A stretch of DNA of 38,850 nucleotides from Deltaproteobacteria bacterium (GTDB lineage Bacteria > Desulfobacterota > Dissulfuribacteria > Dissulfuribacterales > QOAL01): positions 1 through 38,850 of the forward strand of contig WGBG01000092.1 of NCBI GenBank assembly GCA_015494395.1. The letters are read 5' to 3'. The notes beneath the pieces are model-generated. The model saw only the letters and a list, made by a program, of their open reading frames with translations, did not search any database and had not been told where the DNA came from. The position numbers were made by a program, and so were the translations under genes. Below, piece by piece: positions 1 through 9,544 of the stretch. Each line of letters opens with the position of its first letter. Position 1 is the first letter of the stretch.

Positions 1-1123
1 GGAACAGATCACCCCTGGCCTTGACGTTTACTTCAAAAGGCAGTTCCGCTGTGATTTCCCTGATCCTTTTTTCGAATTTTTTTCCAGGGGTTCCTGTAAC
101 TATATGCACCGGCCACATATCAAGGGACACAAGGAATTCAGTCATGGCGATGAGCTGATCAGGGTCCCCTGCAAGGGCCACTTTTTTGTGGTAGAGCCAC
201 GCATGCATGTCGCTTATCAGGTCAACGAGCTGGCCTCTTTCCACAAGCAGTTCTTCCGGCACATTTACCCCGGCAATATTGCGCAGCGTATCAACGAAGC
301 GGTCCGTTGCCTTGAGACCAAAGGGCATGTCAAGAACGGAACATGGTACATTGTGTTTCTTGTCAAGGGTACGGGCCGCATCCGCTGAGCACCACTCACC
401 CAGGGCCAGTGTACCAATGGCATCTCCGGTAGCCTTTACTTCATCCATGGTGGTGCCGCCGTCGGGAAACATCTTGTACTTGCCGGTGAGAGGCGCGTTG
501 AGCACCCCTGAAGTGTCAGGCATCATGATGTTTTTTACCCCCATCATGGAGGCTATCCGTTTTATCTCCTCCATGTCGCACGGCTCTACCCAGCCCGGCA
601 GGATATTTACCCTGCCGTTTTTTCTGCCGGTTGATTCGGAAAATTCCGTCATGGCCTTTACCATGTTGGAAAAACCGGTCACATGAGACCCAACATAACT
701 GGGAGTGGAGGCACACATGACATATTTGCCCTCAGGAATCTTGCCTTCCTTCATGGCCTTTTTCCTGATCTGGGGCAGGTCATCACCTATGGTTTCAGAA
801 AGACAGGTGGTGTGAACTGCAATGACCTCCGGGTCATATACTGTAAATATATTGTTGAATGCCTGAACAAGATTAGCCTGGCCACCGAATACCGAGGCCC
901 CCTCTGTGAAGGAACTGGTAGCCGCGGATATGGGCTCCTTGTAATGCCTTGTAAGTGTTGATCTGTGGTAGGCGCAGCAGCCCTGGGAACCATGACTGTG
1001 CGGCAGGCATCCGTGGATACCCAGAGCCGCATACATGGCTCCTATTGGCTGGCAGGTCTTTGCCGGATTAATGGTAACAGCCTTGCGCTCTGTAATCTCT
1101 TCTGGTGTATGTCTAAGTAACAT
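1..1123 (-). CDS. nifK: Nitrogenase MoFe protein beta subunit NifK, C-terminus beyond left edge
   Basis: NifK pairs with NifD to form the MoFe protein that reduces N2; each alpha-beta pair carries one P-cluster at the interface. I translated the open frame from the ATG at 1123-1121, which follows a GAGGT ribosome site; it stays open to position 2, giving 374 residues. The P-cluster cysteines are visible as C24 (AKTCQPIGA), C49 (HGSQGCC) and C107 (HTTCLSETIGDD). The N-terminus is short, starting only about 20 residues before the first cysteine, as in NifK of anaerobes and unlike the longer Azotobacter form. It lies 62 nt downstream of nifD in the same operon. The last part of the protein is outside the window, so completeness cannot be judged. 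Confidence 0.97.
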   Translation of the reverse strand, partial: MLLRHTPEEITERKAVTINPAKTCQPIGAMYAALGIHGCLPHSHGSQGCCAYHRSTLTRHYKEPISAATSSFTEGASVFGGQANLVQAFNNIFTVYDPEVIAVHTTCLSETIGDDLPQIRKKAMKEGKIPEGKYVMCASTPSYVGSHVTGFSNMVKAMTEFSESTGRKNGRVNILPGWVEPCDMEEIKRIASMMGVKNIMMPDTSGVLNAPLTGKYKMFPDGGTTMDEVKATGDAIGTLALGEWCSADAARTLDKKHNVPCSVLDMPFGLKATDRFVDTLRNIAGVNVPEELLVERGQLVDLISDMHAWLYHKKVALAGDPDQLIAMTEFLVSLDMWPVHIVTGTPGKKFEKRIREITAELPFEVNVKARGDLF

Positions 1124-1185
1124 CTCTTTTACCTCTATGGTTGGTATTGCACAAAAAAACAGAGACTCTCAGGAATCATCCGGGC

Positions 1186-2823
1186 TTATTCCCAGACATA
1201 GGCGGCTGAGAGCTGTGGATTATCCTGCCAGGGGGCCTTCATGTAGCTCCAGACCCTGCTGTTAACCAGTCTGTCAATCTCGTTGTAAAAGTTGACTGCA
1301 CCTTTAAATCCCGCGTAAGGTCCACCTGAGTCATAGCTGTGGAGCTGCTTCATCGGTACTCCCATTTTCTGTATGGAGTATTTCTCCTTGATCCCTGCGC
1401 AGAACAGGTCAGGCCGTAGAAGCTCAACAAGCTTTTCAGCCTCATACTGATTGAGGTCATCAATAATAAGGGTGTCGGGCTCCATGTCAGGCGCAAGGCC
1501 GTCATAACTTTTGAATTTGATACCTGCCTTTTCAAGGGCAGCCACCTGTTCCTCTGTCTTTCTTGGCCTATAGCGATTTTCGTCAGGCTCTACCTCTATT
1601 TCCTCGATGTTTCTGCTGTCTGCATCCACCTTGAGAAATGGAAGAACCCTTCGCCCTTCATAATCATCCCTGTGGGCAAACTCGTAGCCAGCGGAGATAA
1701 CCTTCATGCCCAGTTCCCTGAAGAGTTCCTGGTAGTGGTGCGCCCTTGAACCGCCCACAAAGAGCATGGCGGTCTTGCCCTCTGTGCGGGGCCTTACATC
1801 ATCAATGGCTTTTTCAACTTCAGGCATTTCCTCTGCAATAACCTCTTCCACCCTGTCCGTAAGCTCCTGGTCTTCAAAATAGGCTGCTATCTTTCGAAGT
1901 GATTTTGCTGTGGCATTGGCTCCGATGAAGTTCACCTTTATCCATGGAATACCAAACTTTGTTTCAAGCATGTCTGCAACATAGTTGATAGACCTGTGAC
2001 ACATGACACAGTTCAGGTCAGCCTGGTGTGCCGATGCAAACTGGTCATAGGTGGAATTGCCGGAAAACGTGGCAATATTGGTTATGCCGCACTTGTTGAA
2101 TATCCTGTCTATCTCAAAGCCGTCGCCACCTATGTTGTACTCGCCAAGGAGGTTTATCTTGTACTTTCCTTCCTTGGGGACATCGTTTTCACCAACCACA
2201 TGCCTGAATATCTGATTGTTGGCTATGTGATGGCCCGCGGACTGGCTCACACCCTTGTATCCCTCGCAGCTGAATGCAAAGACATTGCAGTCCCCCAGTT
2301 TTTCCTTCATTTTCCTGGCCACCGTGTGGATGTCATCGCCTATGAGGCCAACCGGACAGGTTGCAAAGACACCGATGGATTTGGGGTGCATCAGGTCATA
2401 GATCTCCTGAATGGCCTGCGCCAGCTTTTTTTCTCCACCGAAAATGATGTCCGAATCCTGCATGTCTGTTGAAAAACAGTAGTTCATGAAATTTTCGTCA
2501 TCAGGCCCAGGGCCAGTCTGGTTGCGCCTTGTAAGCCACGCATAGAAGGAGCAGCCTATGGGCCCGTGGACCAGATTGACTATGTCTCTTGTAGGCCCCA
2601 TGATAACACCCTTGCAGCCTGCGTATGTGCAGCCGCGCATGGTAATAATGCCTGGAATGGTCCTGACATTTGCAGTTATCTCCGGAGTCCCGTTTTCAAT
2701 GGCCTCATTTATCATTATCTGTTTGGAGCGTTTGCGGGCCACCTTGGGGGGATACTTCTTTATAAGCTCCGCCTTGATGTCAGTTGGATCCCACTGCACC
2801 ATCTTCCTGTTTGCTGTTGCCAT
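1186..2823 (-). CDS. nifD: Nitrogenase MoFe protein alpha subunit NifD
   Basis: NifD binds the FeMo-cofactor, the site of N2 reduction. The ATG at 2823 is preferred over a TTG 12 nt upstream because GGAGA, a good ribosome site, overlaps that TTG. The product is 545 residues. P-cluster cysteines are C65, C91 and C156. The cofactor ligands are C275 (CVMCHRS) and H495 (QLHSYDSGGPYAG). The substrate-channel motif GVSQSAGHHIAN supplies the equivalents of Gln191 and His195 of Azotobacter NifD. The cofactor-entry region reads GGSRAHH, and Ala replaces the His of the GPYHG motif; both are known in the anaerobe/methanogen branch. Length is about 50 residues above the Azotobacter type, with extra sequence around residues 390-450. 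It is the fourth gene of nifHI1I2DK. Confidence 0.98.
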   Translation of the reverse strand: MATANRKMVQWDPTDIKAELIKKYPPKVARKRSKQIMINEAIENGTPEITANVRTIPGIITMRGCTYAGCKGVIMGPTRDIVNLVHGPIGCSFYAWLTRRNQTGPGPDDENFMNYCFSTDMQDSDIIFGGEKKLAQAIQEIYDLMHPKSIGVFATCPVGLIGDDIHTVARKMKEKLGDCNVFAFSCEGYKGVSQSAGHHIANNQIFRHVVGENDVPKEGKYKINLLGEYNIGGDGFEIDRIFNKCGITNIATFSGNSTYDQFASAHQADLNCVMCHRSINYVADMLETKFGIPWIKVNFIGANATAKSLRKIAAYFEDQELTDRVEEVIAEEMPEVEKAIDDVRPRTEGKTAMLFVGGSRAHHYQELFRELGMKVISAGYEFAHRDDYEGRRVLPFLKVDADSRNIEEIEVEPDENRYRPRKTEEQVAALEKAGIKFKSYDGLAPDMEPDTLIIDDLNQYEAEKLVELLRPDLFCAGIKEKYSIQKMGVPMKQLHSYDSGGPYAGFKGAVNFYNEIDRLVNSRVWSYMKAPWQDNPQLSAAYVWE

Positions 2824-2898
2824 ATCTTTCTCCAAATATACCTTGATGTTTCAATGGACTTCTCAGCCTCTCCTGTAATATCCAGGAAAAGCCTCAAG

Positions 2899-3273
2899 TT
2901 ATGAAATAGCGGAAACACCAGTTTCTGCCGTGCGCACCCTGATCGCGTCTTTTATTGGCATGACGAAGATCTTGCCATCGCCGGGCATCCCCGTCTGATT
3001 GACAGCAATAATGGATTGAACTACCTCGTCAACCTGATGGTCATCCACAACAACGGTTATCATACGCTTCGGGTAGAGTTTTCCCCTTTCGCCGAGCACA
3101 GCAGCAGCTTCCTCAAAGCCCTGTTCTGCTCCTTCAAGAACCCTGGGATTTGCAAACCCCCTGCCCCGTCCCTGTGCTTCCCTTGCAAAAAAGGCGTCAA
3201 TGCCGGCATCAGTAAGTGCCTGCTTTGTCTGGTTCATCCTGTTTATTCGCACCACGGCGATTACTTCCTTCAT
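2899..3273 (-). CDS. nifI2: Nitrogen regulatory PII-like protein NifI2
   Basis: NifI2 is a PII-family protein. In methanogens NifI1 and NifI2 form a complex that binds the MoFe protein and blocks its activity when fixed nitrogen is plentiful; 2-oxoglutarate relieves the block. The 124-residue product starts MKEVIAVVRINRMNQTKQAL and ends with the PII-like GDGKIFVMPIKDAIRVRTAE segment. The central T-loop region is longer than in GlnB and contains RGRGFANPRVLEGAEQGF. The start overlaps the end of nifI1 by 4 nt, implying translational coupling, and GGAGG lies just upstream. Its position between nifH and nifD, paired with nifI1, separates it from the ordinary glnB/glnK genes. Confidence 0.95.
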   Translation of the reverse strand: MKEVIAVVRINRMNQTKQALTDAGIDAFFAREAQGRGRGFANPRVLEGAEQGFEEAAAVLGERGKLYPKRMITVVVDDHQVDEVVQSIIAVNQTGMPGDGKIFVMPIKDAIRVRTAETGVSAIS

Positions 3274-3623
3274 TCCGCATCCTCCCCGGCAGGTCTGGAA
3301 ACCTCCTTCTTGCCCGAGCTTATGGTGTAAACCTCGTCAACATCGCTTATGAAAATCTTGCCATCGCCAAATGCTCCCTTGCCTGGTGACCTGGCCGCAT
3401 CCATGATTGTTTCAACAACGAAATCCTTGTCTTCATCGCTTACAACCGACATGAGCATGGTCTTCGGGATTTCGTCATAGGTTACATCTCCGATCTTGAT
3501 GCCCCGCTGCTTTCCACGGCCTGCAACCGCGTATCTGGTGACAGCAGGAAAACCGGCGTCCATAAGGGCGGCCAGAATTTCATCGCTTTTTTCCGGTCTT
3601 ACAATGGCTCTTATCATTAACAT
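3270..3623 (-). CDS. nifI1: Nitrogen regulatory PII-like protein NifI1
   Basis: This is the partner of NifI2 in post-translational switching of nitrogenase. The 117-residue product begins MLMIRAIVRPEKSDEIL and has the PII fold signature GDGKIFISDVDEVYTI near the C-terminus. The T-loop region contains VAGRGKQRGIKIGDVTYDEI. The charged tail (KKEVSRPAGEDAE) extends beyond the PII core. The ATG at 3623 has GGAG eight bases upstream. The gene sits 59 nt after nifH, within the same transcription unit, and overlaps nifI2 by 4 nt. The pair is found in anaerobic diazotrophs such as methanogens, clostridia and Desulfovibrio relatives. Confidence 0.95.
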   Translation of the reverse strand: MLMIRAIVRPEKSDEILAALMDAGFPAVTRYAVAGRGKQRGIKIGDVTYDEIPKTMLMSVVSDEDKDFVVETIMDAARSPGKGAFGDGKIFISDVDEVYTISSGKKEVSRPAGEDAE

Positions 3624-3682
3624 TTTGTATTCTCCGCTGATTTAACTTTTGTTAAGATTTGACTGCGCTGAAATGACCTTTT

Positions 3683-4630
<948 letters not shown>

Positions 4631-4702
4631 TCAATATATTATAAAAGGAGTGCTGTTTCGCAGGTGAGCATAGTTACAATAATGAAGGAGCGGGTCCTTT
4701 TT

Positions 4703-4718
4703 TGTAGCCTGGATTACA
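4703..4718. promoter_or_regulatory. NifA upstream activator site for nifH
   Basis: The sequence is TGT-N10-ACA (TGT at 4703-4705, ACA at 4716-4718), the classical NifA binding site. It lies about 120 bp upstream of the predicted nifH start, a usual distance for looping onto a sigma-54 promoter. No gene was recognised in the rest of the 4508-4874 gap; small open frames there lack support. Confidence 0.8.
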
Positions 4719-4874
4719 TTTTGGAGGGACAGGATGGCCTACGGCACCTGGCAGCCCGCTGCATACAGATATATACGCTGGAAGGATAATATTGAGAAAT
4801 TACTATGATGATGAAAAATGGTGGGAAATTGAGGGAATCTTGAACCTGAATCCAGCCCCTTACAGTCGTCTGTG

Positions 4875-6029
4875 TTACATACTTATGCTCCTGGCAAGCT
4901 TCAAAAGATAATCTTCTTTCCGGCCGGTGCGTTCGGCCATGCCGGCAGAGCGAACATGATCCCTGATCTCAGCAGCATGCTTTTCGGTTACAGAGATCCC
5001 CAGGGAGGAAAGGTATTTTTTTATAACACCCTTTCCGGTCATTGTACCAAAATCCATTATCCTTTGCGCGCCGACAGATTCCGGTCTGTAGGGCTCGTAA
5101 GTTGCCGGATCAACAGATATGCCGTGCTGATGAATACCCGATTTGCACGTGAATATATCGTGGCCTATAACAGGGCTGTTACCAGGGATGTCATTTCCTG
5201 TCCACCGGGCCACAAGATAACACAGCTCCTTTATCAAGGAGGGGCTGTATCTCCTGTCATTCCGGATTAATGCCATATACCCCGTAACCTCTTCGAGCCT
5301 GGCGCTTCCACAGCGCTCTCCTGTCCCCAGCAGCGTGGCATCTATCCAGCCGGCTCCAGCCTCAAGCGCGCTTATGGAGTTTGCCGTGGCCATGCCGAAG
5401 TCATTATGACTGTGAAATGCCGTCTCCATGCCCGGCACCTCATTCATTAAAAAAGTTATAAGGCTTGATACTTCAGCAGGGGTTGCAATGCCAACAGTAT
5501 CTGCGATCCTTATCCTGAATGCGCCATTTTCCCGCGCGGTTGAAGCTGCTTTAATCATAAAGTCCGGCTCTGCCCTTGTGGCATCTTCAAGCCCCACGGA
5601 AATGCGCCTTATTCCTCTCCGGGCAGCAAATTGCATGGCTGATGCCAGCAGGTCCAGTATTTCCCCTGGCTGTTTTCCCAATCTGCGCTGTATGTGAAGC
5701 ATTGACACAGGTATGGAAAGGGAGAGAATGTCGGGTCTGCACATAGCTGCAAATTCAATGTCGTCAATGAGACACCTGCTCCATATCGCCAGGGAGGCAT
5801 TGCCGGAAAGCTGCCGGGCACTGGTTATAAGACCCGGAAGGTGCGTATTAAGCGGAGATGCAACTCCAAGTTCTATCTCATCAACTCCTGCCTCGGCAAG
5901 CTTCCTGACAATGGTCAACCGCCGTGACGCGCTGAACTCCACGTGAGGGGCCTGCTCCCCTTCCCTGAGAGTTGAATCAATTATACCCTTAAATCCATCC
6001 AGGCTGAATCTTCTGTTTTGGTTTGTCAT
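4875..6029 (-). CDS. nifV: Homocitrate synthase NifV
   Basis: NifV condenses acetyl-CoA with 2-oxoglutarate to give homocitrate, the organic ligand of molybdenum in FeMo-cofactor. The 384-residue product has the DRE-TIM signature IIDSTLREGEQAPHVEFS near residue 16. The metal-binding HSHNDFGMATANS motif is near residue 205, followed by the glycine-rich LLGTGERCGSARLEEV. The segment CKSGIHQHGISVDP corresponds to the C-terminal subdomain motif of isopropylmalate/homocitrate synthases. Leucine or lysine pathway paralogs share these motifs, so the assignment rests on length and position inside the nif island. It reads leftward, 246 nt before the nifH operon's promoter, and is divergent from nifA. 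Confidence 0.93.
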   Translation of the reverse strand: MTNQNRRFSLDGFKGIIDSTLREGEQAPHVEFSASRRLTIVRKLAEAGVDEIELGVASPLNTHLPGLITSARQLSGNASLAIWSRCLIDDIEFAAMCRPDILSLSIPVSMLHIQRRLGKQPGEILDLLASAMQFAARRGIRRISVGLEDATRAEPDFMIKAASTARENGAFRIRIADTVGIATPAEVSSLITFLMNEVPGMETAFHSHNDFGMATANSISALEAGAGWIDATLLGTGERCGSARLEEVTGYMALIRNDRRYSPSLIKELCYLVARWTGNDIPGNSPVIGHDIFTCKSGIHQHGISVDPATYEPYRPESVGAQRIMDFGTMTGKGVIKKYLSSLGISVTEKHAAEIRDHVRSAGMAERTGRKEDYLLKLARSISM

Positions 6030-6114
6030 TAATAGTAGCCCTCATAGTAGCCGTCTGGTGTTGGCAGAATCCCGGGTTGCCCAGGATTAACAGTTCCACT
6101 TTCAGTATTTATTC

Positions 6115-6130
6115 ATCAATTTTTATGCCA
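6115..6130 (-). promoter_or_regulatory. Candidate sigma-54 promoter of nifV
   Basis: On the minus strand the sequence reads TGGCATAAAAATTGAT. The -24 box is excellent and the spacing is right, but the -12 dinucleotide is GA rather than GC. The predicted start is near 6104, about 75 nt before nifV. A NifA-type site lies about 140 bp further upstream, which supports the call despite the imperfect -12 box. Confidence 0.6.
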
Positions 6131-6243
6131 GGTCGCAGCATAAAACCAACTCATTTGCATGCTTGACTATTACCTGCTTTCAGCCGGATAGCGTCTTTTT
6201 AAAATTATATCTTTTGCATTTTTGTGAAACTATCCTTCAAATT

Positions 6244-6259
6244 TGTATTTTTTCTGACA
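6244..6259. promoter_or_regulatory. NifA upstream activator site between nifV and nifA
   Basis: The sequence is TGT-N10-ACA (TGT 6244-6246, ACA 6257-6259). It is well placed for the nifV promoter at 6115-6130. It could also serve nifA, but no convincing sigma-54 promoter was found at a usual distance on that side. Confidence 0.6.
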
Positions 6260-6261
6260 AG

Positions 6262-6299
6262 TTTGTGAACAGATAATGCTGCAGCATTGCTTTCACAAA
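6262..6299. promoter_or_regulatory. Extended dyad upstream of nifA, possible operator
   Basis: A perfect 14-bp palindrome, AATGCTGCAGCATT, at 6275-6288 is flanked by the inverted octamers TTTGTGAA (6262-6269) and TTCACAAA (6292-6299). A further direct copy of TTTGTGAA lies at 6221-6228. The symmetry suggests a regulator site or an RNA hairpin, and TTGTGA resembles CRP/FNR-family half sites, but the protein that binds it is unknown. Apart from this dyad and the nifV signals, the 6030-6506 gap is AT-rich and shows no gene. Confidence 0.4.
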
Positions 6300-6506
6300 T
6301 TTCCTTCATGCAACACAGCCGGAACCATGACTGCTTCCAATAAAAATATAATTTTTTTTACAATCATTTCAACAGGTAACACTAATACTTTCCGCCAGTA
6401 ATAAAGTTCTGAATTTTAATGCTCTACCGATACCTGAGGCTTGGTTATTGCACAAACAACAGGTAACCGGCATAAAAATCATCGTTAAGAATCAGGGGAA
6501 ATTGCC

Positions 6507-8165
6507 ATGATCGAAGCATTTGATAACAGGTTAAAGTCAGATGGGAACCGTATTGGGGATAGCAGCCCGGGCAAGGCTGCTACCCAGGCACTGGAGATAA
6601 GGGCCCTTTACAAAATTTCACAACTTATCAGTACAGCCGCCGGAGATCTTGACAATACGCTTGCTGCGATACTGAAAATCCTGAACCATACACTGCAGAT
6701 GGAGCGTGGTACCCTGTATCTTCTTGATGAAAATAGGAAAAATCTTAGGATTCGTGCGTCATGCGGCCTTTCCACTGCGGCACAGAGACGAGGTGTTTAC
6801 AGGTTTGACGAGGGTATCATCGGCAAGGTATTCCGCACCGCAGAGCCTTTTATTGTGCCTGATATTTCAAAGGAACCAATGTTTCTTAACCGCACCAGGG
6901 CCCGCAGTATAATTACAAAAAGTTCTGTTTCCTTCATCGGTGTTCCTGTTTTTCTTGACGGAACGCCTGAAGGAGTCCTGAGCGTTGACCGTCTTTTTGG
7001 ACCTGACATCCAGCTTGAGGATGATATGAGGTTCCTAATGGTGCTTTCCACCCTGATTTCCCAGTTCCTTGGCCTTAATCGTATCATTGTCAGGGAAAAG
7101 AAAGAACTGAAGACAGAAAACAGAAATCTCAAGGCACTGCTGCATGCAAAATTCAAGCAGCATTACATTGTGGGAAACTCCAAGGCCATGCAGGAAGTAT
7201 TCTGGAATATTGAAAGGGTGGCGCCAAGCAGCGCCACGGTACTGCTGCTCGGGGAATCAGGCACGGGAAAGGAGCTTGTAGCGCGCGCCATACACGAGGC
7301 AAGCCCAAGACGAAACATGGCCTTTGTCAGGGTAAACTGCGCTGCCCTTCCGGCACAGCTTCTTGAAGCCGAACTGTTCGGGCATGAAAAAGGTGCATTT
7401 ACAGGGGCGGTTGCCGCAAGGCCGGGTAGGTTTGAACTGGCGGACAAAGGAACAATATTTCTGGACGAGGTTGGTGAGATACCGATCGAACTCCAGGCCA
7501 AGATACTTCGAGTGCTTCAGGAACAGCAGTTCGAACGACTGGGCTCAACGGTTACACGCCAGGTGGATGCCAGGGTAATTGCCGCCACCAATGTAAATCT
7601 TGAAGAGGCCATTTCATCTGGCGCCTTCAGGGCTGACCTCTATTACCGCTTGAATGTCGTTCCTGTAAACCTGCCTCCCCTGAGAGACAGACGTGATGAC
7701 ATTCCGCTGCTTCTGGATCATTTTCTGAGCCTGAGTAACCGGCGTCACGGACGCAACATAAGAATGTCAGGTGAATTTCTTGATATTCTTACAGAGTACC
7801 ATTGGCCGGGAAATGTCAGGGAGCTGCAGAATCTGGTGGAACGGCTGGTCATTCTGTCCACATCAGACGTACTCACAGTCAGCGATCTGGAGGGCAGTCT
7901 GCGGACCTCTATTACCGCAAAGACCGGGGCTGCATCTTCAGCCGACCATGAACCGGTCGAGGTCTCCTGTCTGCAGGAGTCAAAACCACCGGAACGAAGA
8001 TCCGGAAAATCGCTGAAGGAGATAGAAAGAGAAGAGGTGATAGCAGCCCTTGAAAGGCATGGCTGGGTGCAGATACGCGCTGCAAGAGAACTGGGGCTTA
8101 CCCAGAGACAGATAGGTTACCGGATTAAAAAATACAACATCAGAAAGCCGGATTATCTGAAATAG
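6507..8165 (+). CDS. nifA: Nif-specific sigma-54 activator NifA
   Basis: NifA is an enhancer-binding AAA+ ATPase that opens sigma-54 promoters of nif operons. The 552-residue product has an N-terminal GAF domain at about residues 40-190. The central AAA+ domain has Walker A GESGTGKE near 249-256, the sigma-54-contacting GAFTGA near 296-301 and Walker [12 protein letters not shown] near 315-325. A C-terminal Fis-type helix-turn-helix lies around 510-550 ([20 protein letters not shown]). The linker between AAA+ and DNA-binding domains holds only one cysteine, so it lacks the four-cysteine oxygen-sensing motif of rhizobial NifA. No nifL is nearby. The start follows AGGGGA with good spacing. Three TGT-N10-ACA sites in the island are its likely targets. 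Confidence 0.95.
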   Translation: MIEAFDNRLKSDGNRIGDSSPGKAATQALEIRALYKISQLISTAAGDLDNTLAAILKILNHTLQMERGTLYLLDENRKNLRIRASCGLSTAAQRRGVYRFDEGIIGKVFRTAEPFIVPDISKEPMFLNRTRARSIITKSSVSFIGVPVFLDGTPEGVLSVDRLFGPDIQLEDDMRFLMVLSTLISQFLGLNRIIVREKKELKTENRNLKALLHAKFKQHYIVGNSKAMQEVFWNIERVAPSSATVLLLGESGTGKELVARAIHEASPRRNMAFVRVNCAALPAQLLEAELFGHEKGAFTGAVAARPGRFELADKGTIFLDEVGEIPIELQAKILRVLQEQQFERLGSTVTRQVDARVIAATNVNLEEAISSGAFRADLYYRLNVVPVNLPPLRDRRDDIPLLLDHFLSLSNRRHGRNIRMSGEFLDILTEYHWPGNVRELQNLVERLVILSTSDVLTVSDLEGSLRTSITAKTGAASSADHEPVEVSCLQESKPPERRSGKSLKEIEREEVIAALERHGWVQIRAARELGLTQRQIGYRIKKYNIRKPDYLK

Positions 8166-8180
8166 CAAAAAACCAAAACC

Positions 8181-8212
8181 GCATGGGGCGAACCGCAATG
8201 TTCGCCCCATGC
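8181..8212. terminator. Bidirectional terminator between nifA and nifB
   Basis: A perfect 13-bp stem (arms 8181-8193 and 8200-8212) encloses a 6-nt loop, between the convergent ends of nifA and nifB. On the minus strand it is followed by a T-rich stretch (TTTTGGTTTTTTG), so it is best for nifB; for nifA the T-tract is missing. Confidence 0.8.
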
Positions 8213-8220
8213 ATGACCAA

Positions 8221-9507
8221 TCATCCACAGCCTGTACCCTCCCCTGTGCATGCCCCCCTGGAGGAGCATTTTCTCATGCGCCCCTGGAGTACATGAAGCC
8301 CCTTTCCAGTGTATACTGCCTGGAGCCCTTTCTCTATGAACCCTGCCATTGTAACCGGCTTTATCCCTTTTTTCGTTAGTATCTCCTTTGGCGTATGGCC
8401 AAGATCATTTACAAGGATGGCGCGGCAGTCACCAAGAATGCGGCTGATATTGAGCCAGCGTGCTGTACCCCCACCTGCAGGTGGCGCATCGCGCTCTTCT
8501 ACAAGCTGATAGCCGCCATTTCCGTCTTCACACCACACCTGAAAACGGCGCGCCTCTCCAAGATGCTGGTTTACCAGCACGCCCTCCATTGTAGCAACAG
8601 CCACATAGGGGCGGGCGGCGGCCTCTGAAAGTTCAGGCAGCCTTGCACAGGCCGAAAGACAGCCGCGCATTTCATCTGTACGGTCATCTTCCAGCAGGCC
8701 AACGGCATCGGCCCGGCAGCGGGTGCAGTGCCTCATCTGGGGAAGGTATTTTTCCGCCTGGTTTCTTATATCCGCCATCACGGACGCAGGCGGTTCAATT
8801 ATGTCCTCAAAGACAGTTGCCTCATTTGGAAACATGGCCATGCAGTTAAGCAGATCAGCGCCCAGCTCTTTCATGGCACTGGCTACTTCGATAATATGGT
8901 GATCGTTTATTCCAGGAATCACAATGGTATTTATCTTCACGGTTATGTTGTGTTTTTTCAGCTCCCTGATTGCATTAAGCTGTCTTGCCAGCAGTATCTT
9001 AGCACCCTGCAGGCCTCTATATATGACTTTGCCGTCCCTGACCCAGGAGTAAACCTTTGCAGAAATTTCGGGATCCACCGCGTTTACAGTAACCGTTACA
9101 TGGGATACCCCTATTTCCGCAAGCTCCGGAACGTGAGGAGACAGGTTCATACCGTTTGATGCAAGACACAGAATGGTTTCCGGAAACTTGCGCCGGATCA
9201 GGCGCATGGTCTCCAGTGTCACCTCAGCATTTGCAAAGGGATCCCCCGGACCTGCAATGCCTGCAACAGATATCCTGGGCTCTTTTTCCAGCACCTTACC
9301 CATATAATAGAGGGCCTGTTCAGGAGTAAGCACCGTACTTGTAACGCCGGGGCGCGATTCATTTACACAATCATATTTACGATTACAGTAATTGCATTGT
9401 ATATTGCACTTGGGGGCGACAGGCAGATGGACCCTGCCGTACTGTCCCTTGACCCTGGCGTTAAAGCATGGATGTTTTGTAAAATCCGGAAGAGGTGTGG
9501 TTCTCAT
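8221..9507 (-). CDS. nifB: FeMo-cofactor biosynthesis radical SAM protein NifB
   Basis: NifB is the radical S-adenosylmethionine enzyme that fuses [4Fe-4S] units and inserts the central carbide to make NifB-co, the precursor of FeMo-cofactor. In this 428-residue protein the radical SAM cysteines are C34, C38 and C41 (APKCNIQCNYCNRKYDC). The segment AGIAGPGDPFAN follows at the SAM-binding region. A C-terminal NifX/NafY-like domain begins near residue 300 (VAVATMEGVLVNQHLGEA), as in full-length bacterial NifB and unlike the short archaeal form. The tail is cysteine- and glycine-rich. The start follows GGAGAA. The gene lies downstream of nifE-nifN on the same strand, with no sigma-54 promoter of its own, so it is probably co-transcribed. 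Confidence 0.97.
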   Translation of the reverse strand: MRTTPLPDFTKHPCFNARVKGQYGRVHLPVAPKCNIQCNYCNRKYDCVNESRPGVTSTVLTPEQALYYMGKVLEKEPRISVAGIAGPGDPFANAEVTLETMRLIRRKFPETILCLASNGMNLSPHVPELAEIGVSHVTVTVNAVDPEISAKVYSWVRDGKVIYRGLQGAKILLARQLNAIRELKKHNITVKINTIVIPGINDHHIIEVASAMKELGADLLNCMAMFPNEATVFEDIIEPPASVMADIRNQAEKYLPQMRHCTRCRADAVGLLEDDRTDEMRGCLSACARLPELSEAAARPYVAVATMEGVLVNQHLGEARRFQVWCEDGNGGYQLVEERDAPPAGGGTARWLNISRILGDCRAILVNDLGHTPKEILTKKGIKPVTMAGFIEKGLQAVYTGKGLHVLQGRMRKCSSRGACTGEGTGCG

Positions 9508-9544
9508 TTTCCTGTTCTCCTGTTAAATCCGTGTCGGTCAGCTC

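Noticed and set aside
207-686. 159-residue plus-strand open frame opposite nifK
   Set aside because: Antisense shadow of a well-conserved gene; composition is Ser/Arg-rich as expected for a shadow.
1996-2472. 158-residue plus-strand open frame opposite nifD
   Set aside because: Shadow of nifD with no family features or ribosome site.
3624-3682. Small TTAAC/GTTAA hairpin between nifH and nifI1 as a terminator
   Set aside because: The stem has only five A/T-rich pairs and the genes clearly form one operon.
6161-6174. Another minus-strand GG-N10-GC pair upstream of nifV
   Set aside because: Both boxes match poorly outside the two dinucleotides; the site at 6115-6130 fits far better.
6437-6452. 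GG-N10-GC spacing (AGGCTTGGTTATTGCA) before nifA on the plus strand, as a sigma-54 promoter
   Set aside because: The -12 half is good, but the -24 half lacks the TGGCA core, and the nearest NifA-type site is over 200 bp from the implied start.
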